Below, piece by piece: positions 44,034 to 53,307 of a stretch of DNA of 64,000 nt. Under the pieces are notes generated by a model. That model was not told the origin of the DNA. It made no database searches and saw nothing but the letters and a program-made list of their open reading frames with translations. Position 1 is the stretch's first letter. Every line of letters starts with the position of its first letter. Position numbers and translations under genes: made by a program. The stretch spans positions 124,001 through 188,000 of the forward strand of contig CAVUNL010000020.1 of the NCBI GenBank assembly GCA_963742795.1, read 5' to 3'. This DNA is from Palsa-504 sp963742795. GTDB lineage: Bacteria > Actinomycetota > Actinomycetes > Streptosporangiales > Streptosporangiaceae.

Positions 44034-44309
44034 ATGAAACTGGGCTTTCACCACGTCCTAGCGCAATGCCGCTTAGCTTGGACAGAACGTCCTCTGCTCA
44101 GAGCCTGCCGGGATCTGGCTCGTTCCGGAGCGAGGCCACCGCACAGGTTCTGGATGTTTCAGGGACTGGTGTTACTCGTGTGACCTGTGAGCGGAAAGCC
44201 GAACCGCATGGTTGCGGCAACCACGTCGTCCTGACGGCATGGTTGCGGCAACCACGTCGTTAGCTAAGCGGCATTTTGCGCCGTGTGCGAAGTGAAAGCC
44301 CAGTTTCAT
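44034..44309. mobile_element. MITE-like element, 276 bp
   Basis: Terminal inverted repeats: ATGAAACTGGGCTTTCAC (44034-44051) and its exact complement GTGAAAGCCCAGTTTCAT (44292-44309). After ~13-16 variable bases each end has a second matching block (AATGCCGCTTAGCT 44065-44078; AGCTAAGCGGCATT 44262-44275). The interior holds two copies of GCATGGTTGCGGCAACCACG, each with the palindrome GGTTGC-G-GCAACC. There is no ORF of note. A target duplication is not evident. No transposase with these ends is in the window, so it would be moved in trans. Confidence 0.8.
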
Positions 44310-44338
44310 GTCCCACGCCTCCCGGCTAACCTCATAAG

Positions 44339-45580
44339 GTGCGACCGGTCCGCTGCGTGGTGATCGGCGCGGGCGTGCTCGGCGCGTCCGTGGCGGCCCG
44401 GCTCGCCCGGGCCGGGATGCAGGTAACGCTGCTGGACCAGGACGAGCCCGGCCACGGCACCAGCCGGTGGAGCTTCGCCTGGGTGAACTCCAACGACAAG
44501 GGCCCGCGGCCCTATCACGACCTCAACCACGCCGGGATCCGGGCCTGGGCCGAGCTCGCCCCGGGCCTCGACGGCGTGGCCTGGTACCGCCCCGCCGGGA
44601 ACCTGGAGCTGGCCACCTCGGACTCCGGGCGCGCCGAACTCTCCGCCCGCGTCGAGCGCCTGGCCAGCTGGCGCTACCCCGCCCGCCTCATCGACGCGGC
44701 CGAAGCCGCCGAGCTCGAGCCCGCGCTGCTCCTTCCCGATCCGGCGGCCATGGTCGCGTGGTTCCCCGGCGAGGCCTACCTGCTGACCGAGCCGCTCATC
44801 GAGCGACTGGTCGCGTCCCTGACCAGCCAGGGCGGAACGGTGCTGACCGGCGAGCATGGCCGTGTGACCGGACCTGGACGCCGGACCAGGCGATACGCGC
44901 CGCGGATCCGCACCGCCGACGGGGCCGTGATCGAGGCGGACGAGGTGGTCTGCTGCGCCGGGCGCTGGACGCCCGGGCTGGCTGCGCTGGCCGGGGCGGC
45001 AGGCACCGTGCCGCTGGTGCCTTGGGACACGCCCGGGTCGCCCGCACCCGCACTGGTCGTCCGGGTCGGCCCGGTGACCCCGGAAGGCCCGGTGCGCCTG
45101 ATCCACACGTCGCAGATAGCGCTGCGTCCCCATTCCGGCGGCCTGCTCCACCTTGAGGCACCGGACATGCCCGTAGACCTGCACACCCCCGAGGACGAGC
45201 TGCGCCGCCTGGCCGGCCAGCTGCTTGAAAGAGCGCGCCGCACGGTCCGCGGCCTGGACCAGGCGCGCGTCGTGGCCGCCCAGGTGTGCGCCCGCCCGCT
45301 GCCCGCCGACGAGCAGTCCATCGTGGGCCGCCTACCCGGCGCCGAATGGCTCTACGTCGCGGTGACCCACAGCGGGGTGACGCTGGCCGCTCACCTGTCC
45401 CGGCTCATCGCCGCCGACCTGGCGCCCGGCGCCCAACTGACGCCCGGAGCCCAACTAACCGCCGGCGCGCCTGACGCCCAACTGACCGCCGGTGCGCCCA
45501 GCGCCGACCTCGCCGCCTACCGCCCCGACCGCTTCGCCGGGATGGCTGCGCATGTTACCGGCTCTGCTACCGGGAGGTGA
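44339..45580 (+). CDS. FAD-dependent oxidoreductase, DadA/glycine-oxidase type
   Basis: 413 residues from GTG 44339. ADP-binding fold VVIGAGVLGASVAARLARAG with acid LLDQDEPG; FAD-contact TSRWSFAWVN; YLLTEPLIERLVASLTSQGG; a C-terminal catalytic lobe ending VAVTHSGVTLAAHLSRLIAA. It probably oxidises an amino acid or amine; the substrate is not inferable. The C-terminus carries a short duplicated AQLTAGAP-type insertion (45425-45500). The start is only 29 bp after the MITE-like element, so the promoter may have been supplied or displaced by it. Confidence 0.85.
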   Translation: MRPVRCVVIGAGVLGASVAARLARAGMQVTLLDQDEPGHGTSRWSFAWVNSNDKGPRPYHDLNHAGIRAWAELAPGLDGVAWYRPAGNLELATSDSGRAELSARVERLASWRYPARLIDAAEAAELEPALLLPDPAAMVAWFPGEAYLLTEPLIERLVASLTSQGGTVLTGEHGRVTGPGRRTRRYAPRIRTADGAVIEADEVVCCAGRWTPGLAALAGAAGTVPLVPWDTPGSPAPALVVRVGPVTPEGPVRLIHTSQIALRPHSGGLLHLEAPDMPVDLHTPEDELRRLAGQLLERARRTVRGLDQARVVAAQVCARPLPADEQSIVGRLPGAEWLYVAVTHSGVTLAAHLSRLIAADLAPGAQLTPGAQLTAGAPDAQLTAGAPSADLAAYRPDRFAGMAAHVTGSATGR

Positions 45581-45586
45581 TCGGCC

Positions 45587-46852
45587 GTGGGCTACCGGCT
45601 CCGGATGTCCGATGAGATTCACGACTGGCTGGCTGACCTGCACGAAACCGACCCGGCGGCGGCTCTGCTTGTGGGGCAGGCGCTGGCCGCGCTGATGAGC
45701 GAAGGCGCCAGCCTCGGCCCCCCGCTGGTTGTGCCCGTCGCGGAAGCCTGGCCCGAGGACCTGGCGGCGGCCCTCGATGCCTCCTACCAGCACCGCCTGG
45801 ACCGGCTGCAGCTCGTGCGCAAGCGGGCTGACGGAGCCGCCTGGCTGGTCAGCGACATCCAGGATCAGGTCGACGAGCTGGAGTCGGTGCGGGCCCGGCT
45901 GGAGGACCGGCGGCGTCGTGCCCTGGAGGCGGGCCGGAAGGACGAGGCCGAGCAGGCCTGCCGGCGGCTGGTCGTGGCCGAGCGCGACATTACCCAGGCG
46001 CGGAAGCTGCTGCCTGGGCTCACCGAGACCGAGGCCTGGCTGCGGACCAGGCTGCAGCAGCTGCAGCGGCGGACAGACGCGTTCCGGGTCCGCAAGGAAC
46101 TCCTGAAGGCCACCTACGTCACCGCCCGCGCCGAAGTCCAGGTGGCCGAGGAGTTCCCGGCGGCATCCGACCCCGGGGCGGCTGCCGAGGCGGCGGGCAG
46201 GCTCCGCGACGTCACCGCCGAGATCCGGCAGGAACTGGGCCGCCAGCCCCTGCCCGACGGCCTCCTCGAGCTACGGTCCGCCGCACCCACCGCACCCACC
46301 GCACCCGCCGCACCCGCCGCACCCACCGCACCCGTTACACCCGCTACACCCGCCGCACCCGTCTCGCTCGTCAACGGCGACATCCGGCTCATCTTCGGGC
46401 TCGAACCGCCCGGCACCGCCCTGCTGATCGCCGTGCTGGAGGGCCGCGAGGCGGCCCGGGACCAGTACCGGGACGCCGTCCTGCTGTCCGCGGACGTGCT
46501 GCTCGAGGCACGCGCCGGCCAGGCACCCGAGGCGTCGGCCCACGGCTACGACGACCCCCAGTCTTTCGCCGAGGAGTTCTTCCCCGGCCAGGCGGCCGAG
46601 GTCGACGACGGCGCGGCCGCCCTGGCCGCCCGGAACCGCGCCCGTACCCTGACCGAGGAGCGGACCCGGCTCGGCCTGACCCAGACCGAGGTGGCCCAGC
46701 GGATGGGCGTGCCGCAGGACCAGGTGGCCGCCATCGAGCGCGCCGACCCCGGCACCACCGACGTCCGCACCCTGGTCTCCTACATCGAAGCCCTCGGCGG
46801 CCGACTGACCCTCACCGCCGACTTCGGCGGCGACCGCATCGTCCTCCGCTGA
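45587..46852 (+). CDS. HigB-like/PspA-like coil/HigA-like fusion protein
   Basis: 421 residues. Residues ~7-52 (DEIHDWLADLHETDPAAALL, ALMSEGASLGPPLVVPV) look like the first half of a HigB/Gp49 toxin fold. Residues ~63-190 form a long charged coiled coil like PspA/IM30. An Ala/Pro linker follows (~228-258), then DIRLIFGLEPPGTALLIAVL and DQYRDAVLLSADVLLE, like the second half of HigB. The C-terminus (~345-421) is an XRE HTH, LTQTEVAQRMGVPQDQVAAI, ending LGGRLTLTADFGGDRIVLR as in HigA. So the toxin fold appears split by a coiled coil and fused to its antitoxin. Domain assignment is by eye. Confidence 0.7.
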   Translation: MGYRLRMSDEIHDWLADLHETDPAAALLVGQALAALMSEGASLGPPLVVPVAEAWPEDLAAALDASYQHRLDRLQLVRKRADGAAWLVSDIQDQVDELESVRARLEDRRRRALEAGRKDEAEQACRRLVVAERDITQARKLLPGLTETEAWLRTRLQQLQRRTDAFRVRKELLKATYVTARAEVQVAEEFPAASDPGAAAEAAGRLRDVTAEIRQELGRQPLPDGLLELRSAAPTAPTAPAAPAAPTAPVTPATPAAPVSLVNGDIRLIFGLEPPGTALLIAVLEGREAARDQYRDAVLLSADVLLEARAGQAPEASAHGYDDPQSFAEEFFPGQAAEVDDGAAALAARNRARTLTEERTRLGLTQTEVAQRMGVPQDQVAAIERADPGTTDVRTLVSYIEALGGRLTLTADFGGDRIVLR

Positions 46853-46885
46853 GGTCCGCGGCGTTACCAGCGTCTGAGCACCGGC

Positions 46886-47455
46886 ATGCTGGAACGCATG
46901 CCGACCCGCCCGCGCCTGGACCTCGAGGCAGCCCGGAACCGCACCCTCCCCGACGTGCTCCCCGAACCCGGCGCGCCGTTCCGGGTGATGTTCTGCGGCA
47001 TCAACCCCGGCCTGTACTCCGCCGCGACCGGCTGGCACTTCGCCCGGCCGGGCAACCGGTTCTGGCCCGCCCTGCACCTGTCCGGGTTCACCCCGCGCCG
47101 CCTCGACCCGAGCGAGCAGGACCTGCTGCCCGGGTTCGGGCTGGGCATCACCAACCTGGTCCCGCGGCCCACCGCCCAGGCCGCCGAGCTGAGCGCCGGG
47201 GAACTGCGGGCCGGCCTGGACCACCTGGCCGCCCTCGCCGAACGCCACCGGCCGCGCTTCATCGCGGTGGCCGGCGTCACCGCCTACCGCACCGCGTTCG
47301 GCCGGCCGCACGCGGCCAGCGGCCCGCAGCCGGACCCGCTCGGCCCCGCGCGGGTCTGGGTCGTGCCCAATCCCAGCGGTCTCAACGCTCATAAAACGCT
47401 ACCCATGCTGGCCGCTGACTACCGGGAGCTGCGAGAGGCGGTCGACGGCGGATAG
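46886..47455 (+). CDS. mug: G/U mismatch-specific DNA glycosylase
   Basis: 189 residues (ATG 46886 or ATG 46898). Mug/TDG uracil-glycosylase fold: active-site motif FCGINPGLYSAATGWHFARP, GNRFWPALHLSGFTPRRLDP, GITNLVPRPTAQAAELSAGE and the second motif VVPNPSGLNAH. It excises uracil or ethenocytosine opposite guanine. It sits 31 bp after the fusion gene. Confidence 0.94.
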   Translation: MLERMPTRPRLDLEAARNRTLPDVLPEPGAPFRVMFCGINPGLYSAATGWHFARPGNRFWPALHLSGFTPRRLDPSEQDLLPGFGLGITNLVPRPTAQAAELSAGELRAGLDHLAALAERHRPRFIAVAGVTAYRTAFGRPHAASGPQPDPLGPARVWVVPNPSGLNAHKTLPMLAADYRELREAVDGG

Positions 47456-47496
47456 CGGCGTTTGCCCGGGTCCTAATGGCATGGGATAATGCCGTT

Positions 47497-48651
47497 ATGG
47501 CTTGGCTACCCACCTTCTCGCGTGCGCAGGCGACCGGGGCGCTGGCCGATGCCTACGCCGCGATGGACAACCGGCCCATGCCGCCGGTCTACCAGGCTCC
47601 GCACGGCGACGTGCCGGGAATCATCCAGGCCCACAGCCTTGACCCTGAGTTGCTCCGCCGGACGTTCAGCGTGTCCGGTGCGCTGGCGACCACCGGGCTG
47701 CCGTGGTCAGACCGGGAGCTGCTAGCCAGCACCACGTCGCGTACGAACCAGTGTTTTTATTGAACATCCGCTCACGCAGAGTTTCTGCGTGTCGCCGGCG
47801 GCGAAGCCGTCACCCCGTTGGCCGTTCTCCAAGGAGACGACGAGTCCCTGGCCCCGCGTGCGCGCGCCCTGGCCCGGCTGGCGGTGACCCTGACCGCGCG
47901 ACCGTGGGCTCTCACCCAGGAGGCGGTGGAGGACGCGCGGCGGCAGGGCCTCGACGAGGACCAGCTCGAGGCGGCCATCGGCGTGATCTCGCTGTTCAAC
48001 TACTTCACCAGGGTGGCCGACGCGACGGGCATCGAATTTGACTATCCCACGGCGCTGCCCGCCTTCCAGCCGGACCTGGGCCAGGTCACGGCGCCCCGCC
48101 CGGATCGGCCCGTCGCGCTCAGCGGGCCCGCCGGGAGCCGCCGGCGTCCTCGGCTCGAGGGATTGCGCGCCGCCTGGGAATCGTGGCGGGCTTATGTGCT
48201 GGAGGCCGACCAGCCCATAAGTCAGCGTGAACGCCGGCTTCTGGCCGCCGTGGCCGCCGAAGAGGCGGCTGACTGGGAAGGCGCCGAGGCTCTCAACGGG
48301 TCCGAATCCGGCCCGGATGGCGACGACCAGCTGATCGGATTCGCCCGCAAGCTCAGCCGCGAGCCCTGGCGGATGCGCAAGGAAGACCTCGACCGCCTGC
48401 GGTCGCTGGGCTATTCGGAACCGGCCGTCCTGCACGCGATCTCGGTGGTCGCGCACCAGAACGCCGACTCGCGCCTCGTCCTCGGCCTCGGAAAATCAAG
48501 ATCTTTATGCCGAACGGAGCGTGGCTCACGCCTCCGGCACCCGCTGACCGCCACCCCGGGTAAGACCCTCTGGGGGGCGGACCGGAATCCAGTGTCCCTC
48601 CCGATCCCGGTCCGCCCAGGGCTGCGGTCCCCAACCGGCTCCCGACCGTAA
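47497..48651 (+). CDS. AhpD/CMD-family protein, probable selenoprotein (C-x-x-U)
   Basis: ATG 47497. The frame has a single in-frame TGA at 47761-47763 (codon 89), then stays open in the same frame to 48651. The TGA falls on the second redox cysteine: SRTNQCFY-U-TSAHAEFLRV, i.e. C86-x-x-U89-x-x-x-H93, the AhpD/carboxymuconolactone-decarboxylase active site. A 7-bp hairpin with a G-containing loop follows at the SECIS position. If TGA is read as Sec, the product is 384 residues with a second CMD-like half (IGVISLFNYFTRVADATGIE, EPAVLHAISVVAHQNADSRL). AhpD proteins reduce peroxides. The C-terminal ~45 residues are not family-like and may be frameshifted. Alternative: a nonsense or base-call change of TGC/TGT. 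Confidence 0.75.
47773..47791 (+). promoter_or_regulatory. Candidate bacterial SECIS element
   Basis: CACGCAG-AGTTT-CTGCGTG: a perfect 7-bp stem with a 5-nt loop whose second base is G. There are exactly 16 nt between the TGA (47761-47763) and the loop. Bacterial SECIS hairpins lie immediately downstream of the Sec UGA, with a G in the first loop positions and ~16-37 nt to the loop; this fits. Confidence 0.7.
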
Positions 48652-48725
48652 GAGCGTGCCGCCGTGTCGCGGCCAACACTTTTTTGCAAAGATCTCTGTT
48701 GCGAGCCGACCGAAGGGGGTGCGCG

Positions 48726-49100
48726 GTGGCCGACTCTGGCCAGGAGCCACCGGACGACGACGGCATCGAGCCCGACCCCCGGTACACGTTTGCCAACGAG
48801 CGCACCTTCCTGGCCTGGAGCCGGACCGCGCTGGCGCTGGTGGTGGCGGGGCTGGGCGTCGTCCAGCTGCTGCCGCCGTTCCCCGGCGTGCCGTGGGGCC
48901 GGCACGTGCTCGGCGTTCCGCTGATCGTGTTCGGGGCCGTGGTCGCGGTGACCGCCTACCGCGAGTGGACCATGAGCCAGCGGGCCATGCGTCACGAGCA
49001 GCCGCTGCCCCGGTCGGTCATGCCCATCGTCATGACCGTGATCATCGCCGCGATGGCGGTCGTGGCCGCCGTCGTGGTCCTGGTCTCGGCCCTGCGATGA
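48726..49100 (+). CDS. DUF202 (YidH-family) membrane protein
   Basis: 124 residues from GTG 48726 (AAGGGGG upstream). DUF202 signature PRYTFANERTFLAWSRTALA with three transmembrane helices (ALVVAGLGVVQLLPPF, VLGVPLIVFGAVVAVTAY, VMTVIIAAMAVVAAVVVLVS). Function unknown; inner membrane. Its stop overlaps the next DUF202 gene (ATGA). Confidence 0.88.
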   Translation: MADSGQEPPDDDGIEPDPRYTFANERTFLAWSRTALALVVAGLGVVQLLPPFPGVPWGRHVLGVPLIVFGAVVAVTAYREWTMSQRAMRHEQPLPRSVMPIVMTVIIAAMAVVAAVVVLVSALR

Positions 49101-49447
49101 CCCCCTGCAGTCCCGGCCCGCCCCGCAGTCCCGGCCCGCCCCGCAGTCCCGGCCCGCCCGGCAGTCCCGGCCAACCCGGCACACCCAGCCCGTCGAGCCA
49201 TCGCGACCCCGGCCTGGCCCGGGAGCGAACCTCGCTGGCCTGGATCCGGACGGCGATCTCCTTCGCCGCCGTCGGCGGCGTGGTGCTCAAGCGGGAGGTC
49301 ATCCCGGGCCTGATCCTGCTGGCTCTGGTCCCGGTCATCTATATGCTGGGCCGCCAGGCCTACAGCAGGCCGGGAAAGTTCAAGCTGGTCACGGCCACCA
49401 TCGTCGCGGTGGCCCTGGTCGCCCTGGTCGTGGCGGTCACCCATTGA
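49097..49447 (+). CDS. Second DUF202 membrane protein
   Basis: 116 residues. After a Pro/Gly/Ser-rich N-terminus made of PGPPRS repeats (18-bp DNA units, ~49108-49165), the DUF202 core appears (LARERTSLAWIRTAISFAAV) and two further helices (GLILLALVPVIYMLG, LVTATIVAVALVALVVAVTH). Translationally coupled to the preceding paralogue; pairs like this are common. Confidence 0.85.
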   Translation: MTPCSPGPPRSPGPPRSPGPPGSPGQPGTPSPSSHRDPGLARERTSLAWIRTAISFAAVGGVVLKREVIPGLILLALVPVIYMLGRQAYSRPGKFKLVTATIVAVALVALVVAVTH

Positions 49448-49451
49448 CCGG

Positions 49452-50127
49452 TCAGCCGCGTGCCTCCGGGGTGACGAACCCCAGCTCGTAGGCCAGCACC
49501 ACGGCCTGCACCCGGTCGCGCAGGCCGAGCTTCATCAAGATCCGGCTGACGTGGGTCTTGACCGTGTTCTCCTCCACGACCAGCTCCCGGGCGACCTCGA
49601 CGTTGGACAGCCCGCGCGCCACCAGCCGCAGCACCTCCAGTTCGCGCGCGGTGAGCGGGCGCAGCTCCTCGGGCAGGCCCGGCGGGCCCGCGGGCGGCCA
49701 GCGCGAACCGGGAGATGAGCCGGCGAGTGATCACCGGGTCGATCAGCGCGTCGCCCGCTGCCAGGCTGCGGACCGCGGTGATCAGCTGGTCGGCCGGGGC
49801 GTCCTTGAGCAGGAAGCCGCTGGCCCCGCCGCGCAGCGCCTCGTAGACGTACTCGTCGGCGTCGAAGGTGGTCAAGATCAGCACCCGGGTGCCCGGGCTG
49901 AGCGCGATGACCTCCCGGGCGGCCCGCAGCCCGTCCAGGACCGGCATCCGGATGTCGAGCAGGGCCACCGCCGGGGCGTGCCTGCGCACCAGCTCGACCG
50001 CCTCCCGGCCGTCGCCCGCCTCGGCCACCACGCGGATGTCCGGCTCGGCCTCCAGGATGACCCGGAACCCCCGGCGGACCATCTGCTGGTCATCGGCGAT
50101 CAGCACGGTGATCGGTGACTCGGCCAT
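49452..50127 (-). pseudogene. NarL/LuxR-family response regulator, one frameshift
   Basis: ATG 50127. Receiver domain: LIADDQQMVRRGFRVILEAE, phospho-acceptor Asp in VALLDIRMPVLDG, the Lys in LLKDAPADQL. The LuxR HTH (LTARELEVLRLVARGLSNVE, then VARELVVEENTVKTHVSRIL) is in a +1 frame; one extra G near 49715 explains the shift. Divergent from the two histidine-kinase genes, its likely partners. Confidence 0.85.
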
Positions 50128-50274
50128 CAGGCCACCGTAGTCCTCACGAGTGACGGGCCGCCACAAAGGTCGCTCGCCGGCAGGACGACGCCGCCAGGCC
50201 TGGATTCCTAGTGTTTCCAGTATCCGAAAACACGGGGCTGACCTGCTCCGTTACCGATTTACGGAGGTTTGTCA

Positions 50275-50830
50275 TGACCCCACTGGCCGGATTTGTCGCC
50301 GCCATCCTCGCGGGCTGGATCATCCGCGAACCCCGCCGGGCCGCCGCCGCGGTCCTCGTCCCGTTCCTGGCCGTGCTGGCCGTCCAGACCTGGACCCTCG
50401 CGGCCGGGCACGGTGACAACCCGCCCAGCACGATCCACGGCGTCAGCTACTGGGTCGTCCAGGCGATCATCCTGGCCTTCGCCCTCGGCATCGCCACGCA
50501 GCTCGCCATCGTGCTCCGGGCTCGGCCGAACGGCCATACCGCCGCCGGTGACGATGCCGGGGCGAGCCGACGCGCGCTGCAGGCCACGGCCGTGCTGCTC
50601 GTCCTGACCGCCGCGTTCCTGGCCGGGGTCGTGCTGACGTCGAAGCCGGTGCTGCACCACAACGCCAGCTCGCCGCTGCCCTGGTACGGCGCGACCGGCA
50701 TCCTGGCCTGTGTGGTGTCCGTGGTCGTGCTCACGGTGCTGCACATCGGCCTCCGGCGTGCGGGCGCCCGGCAGCAGAAGCTGGCCGCCGCCCGCCCCGG
50801 CGCCGGCCGTGGCCGGCGGCCGCCGGTAGC
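50275..50830 (+). CDS. Four-helix membrane protein
   Basis: ATG 50275 with GGAGG 8 nt upstream. Four hydrophobic segments: LAGFVAAILAGWII, VLVPFLAVLAVQTWTLAAG, WVVQAIILAFALGIATQLAI and VLLVLTAAFLAGVVLT, plus ILACVVSVVVLTVLHIGLRR. The frame runs to 51005, but a stop at ~50828 in the next frame just before the kinase suggests one extra base near 50800. Probably co-transcribed with the kinases. Not recognised beyond 'membrane protein'. Confidence 0.55.
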
Positions 50831-50895
50831 GCGCCGGGTTGATCCGGGGCGACGGCACACCGACAATGAATCTGCAGGCGGGAGGGGTGCGAGTG

Positions 50896-52084
50896 ATGAT
50901 CAGCGCCAGGGCCCTGCGGGCCCCGCTGAACTGGACCATCGGGGGTCTGGGCGTGCTCGACCTCGGCGGCCGCGGTCATCCTGTCCGGCTACGCCGTCGC
51001 CCTGACCACCGGCATCATCCGCACCAGTCATCCGCACGGCGGCGCCGCCGCGTCCATCGGGGTCCTGTTCATGACCCTGCCGGTGGCCTGGCGTCGCCCG
51101 GCGGCCGGTGGCCGCGGCCGCCGTCATGGCCGCTGCGGCGCTGCTCAACGGGCTCGTGTTCGGCTCGATGGTGCGCTGTGGGGCCGTGCTCCCGGCCATC
51201 TTCCTGGTCGCCTACGCGGTCGGCGTCCGGCGCGACCGGGCCGCCTCGGCCGCGGGACTGCTGCTCTGCGCGGCCGCGGTCGTGGCCGAGAGCCCTTTAC
51301 GATCCGCAGATCGAGGGCGGGGGCCTGGTCTTCGTGCTCCCGGTGCTGGCCGCCTTCTTCGCCTCCGGACGGCTGGTCCGGGCCAGGACGCAGACGGCCG
51401 CCGCCCTCCGGAAATCGTCCGCCGAGCTGCGGCGGCAGCGGGAGGAAACGGCTCGCCTGGCCGTCCTGGCCGACCGGGCCCGGGTGACCGCGGACCTCGA
51501 GCAGTCGCTGCACGCCCAGATCGGCGGCCTGGCCAGCACCGCCGCCGACCGGGCTCGGCGCGCTGGCTGGCGATCATCAGGCCGGCGATCAGGCCGCGGC
51601 CCGGCAGGCGCTGGCCTCGATCGAGCGGGACGGCCGGGCCGTCCTCGGGCACCTGCGCGAGGTGCTCAGCACGCTGCAGGAGCGCCCGACCAGTGAACCG
51701 CAGCCCAGCGAGCCCCAGCCGACGCTGGCCCGGCTGTCCGAGCTGCTGGCCCGGGCCACCACCGCCGATGCCCGGCTCACCGTCGACGGCAGCCCGCGGA
51801 CCCTGCCGGCCGGGCTGGAACTGTCCGGCTACCGCATCGTGGAGCACCTGCTGCTGGCCTTGGAGGACGCGCCGGAAGCAGCCGTCGACGTGCGGCTCAG
51901 CTTCACCCCGGACGCCCTGGAGCTGCACGTGTCCGGGCCGCCGGCCGCGAACGTCGACCTGCGCGCGGTGCTGGCCGCGGCCCGGGAGCGGGCGGGCCTG
52001 CACGGCGGAACCGTGGACAGCCGGCTGGCGGGCGGGGTGTGCTACGCCATGGCCCGGCTGCCGCTGGTCAGCGGCCATGCCTGA
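50896..52084 (+). pseudogene. Membrane sensor histidine kinase 1, four frameshifts
   Basis: Starts ATG 50896 or GTG 50893 (GGGAGGGG upstream). Pieces in successive frames: MISARALRAPLNWTIGGLG; VILSGYAVALTTGIIRTSHP; MAAAALLNGLVFGSMVRCGA, VLPAIFLVAYAVGVRRDRAA; LYDPQIEGGGLVFVLPVLAA with coiled coil RKSSAELRRQREETARLAVL; and a C-terminal ATPase-like part (EVLSTLQERPTSEPQPSEPQ to AGGVCYAMARLPLVSGHA). All four shifts are +1 and each fits one extra base (near 50970, 51110, 51293, 51570). The H-box region (TADLEQSLHAQIGGLAS) is degenerate even when repaired. Confidence 0.75.
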
Positions 52085-53306
52085 GCTCCGGCGGTTCGCC
52101 CTGTCGTGGCGTTCTGATCTGCTGCTCGCGGCGATCGTGGCCGGCTGGGTCCTGGTCTACCTGAGCCTGATCGCCCGGGCCGGGGACCAGCACTGGATGG
52201 TCCTGGTCTTCGCGCTCCCGTACGCCGCCGCCCTGGGCGTGCGGCGCAGGTGGCCGGTGACCCGCCGCGGCCGTGGCCTGCGCCGCCCTGGCGGCGGTAT
52301 GGCCGCTCGGCCTGGCCCCGGTGGTCGAATGGCGCGCTGACCGTCCCGTTCTTCCTGACGCCGTTCCTGTTCGCCTACTCGCTCGGCGCCGACGCCGGGC
52401 TCGCCGTCGGCCTGGCCGGGTCGGTGCTGCTGGCGGTCTGCCTGCAGCTGTCCAACGCGGGCGTCTTCAACCCGCTGGGCGAGATGATGACCGTCGGGCC
52501 GTGGCTGGTCGGACGCGTCGTCACGTCCCGCCGCCGGATGATCGAGCAGCTCCAGGCCCGCAACGAGGAACTGCGCGCCGAGCAGGAGCTGTTCGCGGCT
52601 GGAGTCCGTCCGCTACGAGCGGGCCCGGATCGCGCGGGAACTGCACGACATCGTGGCCCACTGCCTCAGCGTCATGGTCGTGCAGGCCAGCGCGGGGCAG
52701 CGGATGCCGCCCGCCGACCGGGACGGCGTGGCCGGAGCGCTGGAGTCGGTCGCCGAGGCGGCCGCGCAGGCCCAGACCGAGGTCGGCAGGCTGGTCGAGC
52801 TGCTGAGCGGGGACCTGCCCGCCGGCCGGCCGCCCGGCCTGCCCATGGTCGACGAGCTGGTGCGCCGGGCCAGCGGCGCCGGGCCTGGCGGTGAGCTGCC
52901 GGTTCGCGGGCAGCTGCGACCGGCTGGCCCCGCCGCGTCCGAGGCCGCCTACCGCGTCGTGCAGGAGGCGCTCACCAACGCGCTCAAGCACGCGCCGGGC
53001 GCGCCGGTCGACATCACCGTCCGCGAGCCAGGGCGCCGAGGTGGCGGTGGACGTGGTGAACGCGGCGCCGGGCGGCAGCGGCCCTCCGGGCTGGAGCGAT
53101 CGGGGAGCGGCTTCGGCCTGGCCGGGATGCGGGACCGGGTCGCCGCCTGCGGCGGGAGCCTGACGTGCGGTCCCACCCCGGCCGGCGGCTGGCGGGTCTC
53201 GGCGCTGCTGCCCATGGCGCGCCGCCGCAGTCGTTACGCGCGGATGGCGTCGGAACGAATTCTGGCGTGTCGGTCCTGGCAAAACCGGCAGGGTCGGGCA
53301 GAATGA
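52077..53306 (+). pseudogene. NarX/DegS-type histidine kinase 2, multiple frameshifts
   Basis: ATG 52077 overlaps the end of kinase 1. Frame pieces: MPELRRFALSWRSDLLLAAI; ACAALAAVWPLGLAPVVEW; LTVPFFLTPFLFAYSLGADA; VRYERARIARELHDIVAHCL (canonical HisKA_3 H-box ARELHD); SEAAYRVVQEALTNALKHAP (N-box); GSGFGLAGMRDRVAACGG (G-box). At least three +1 shifts and two to four further shifts in the ATPase part. With the regulator at 49452 it would form a two-component system. The density of shifts here is the highest in the window. Confidence 0.75.
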
Positions 53307-53307
53307 A

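Noticed and set aside
44160..44262. Group II intron-like RNA in the MITE interior (GTGTG... and GAAA-containing hairpins)
   Set aside because: Domain V and the 5' consensus could not be matched and the length is far too short.
44205..44262. CRISPR-like repeats (two copies of a ~24-bp repeat)
   Set aside because: Only two copies with a 4-bp gap, inside terminal inverted repeats; no cas genes.
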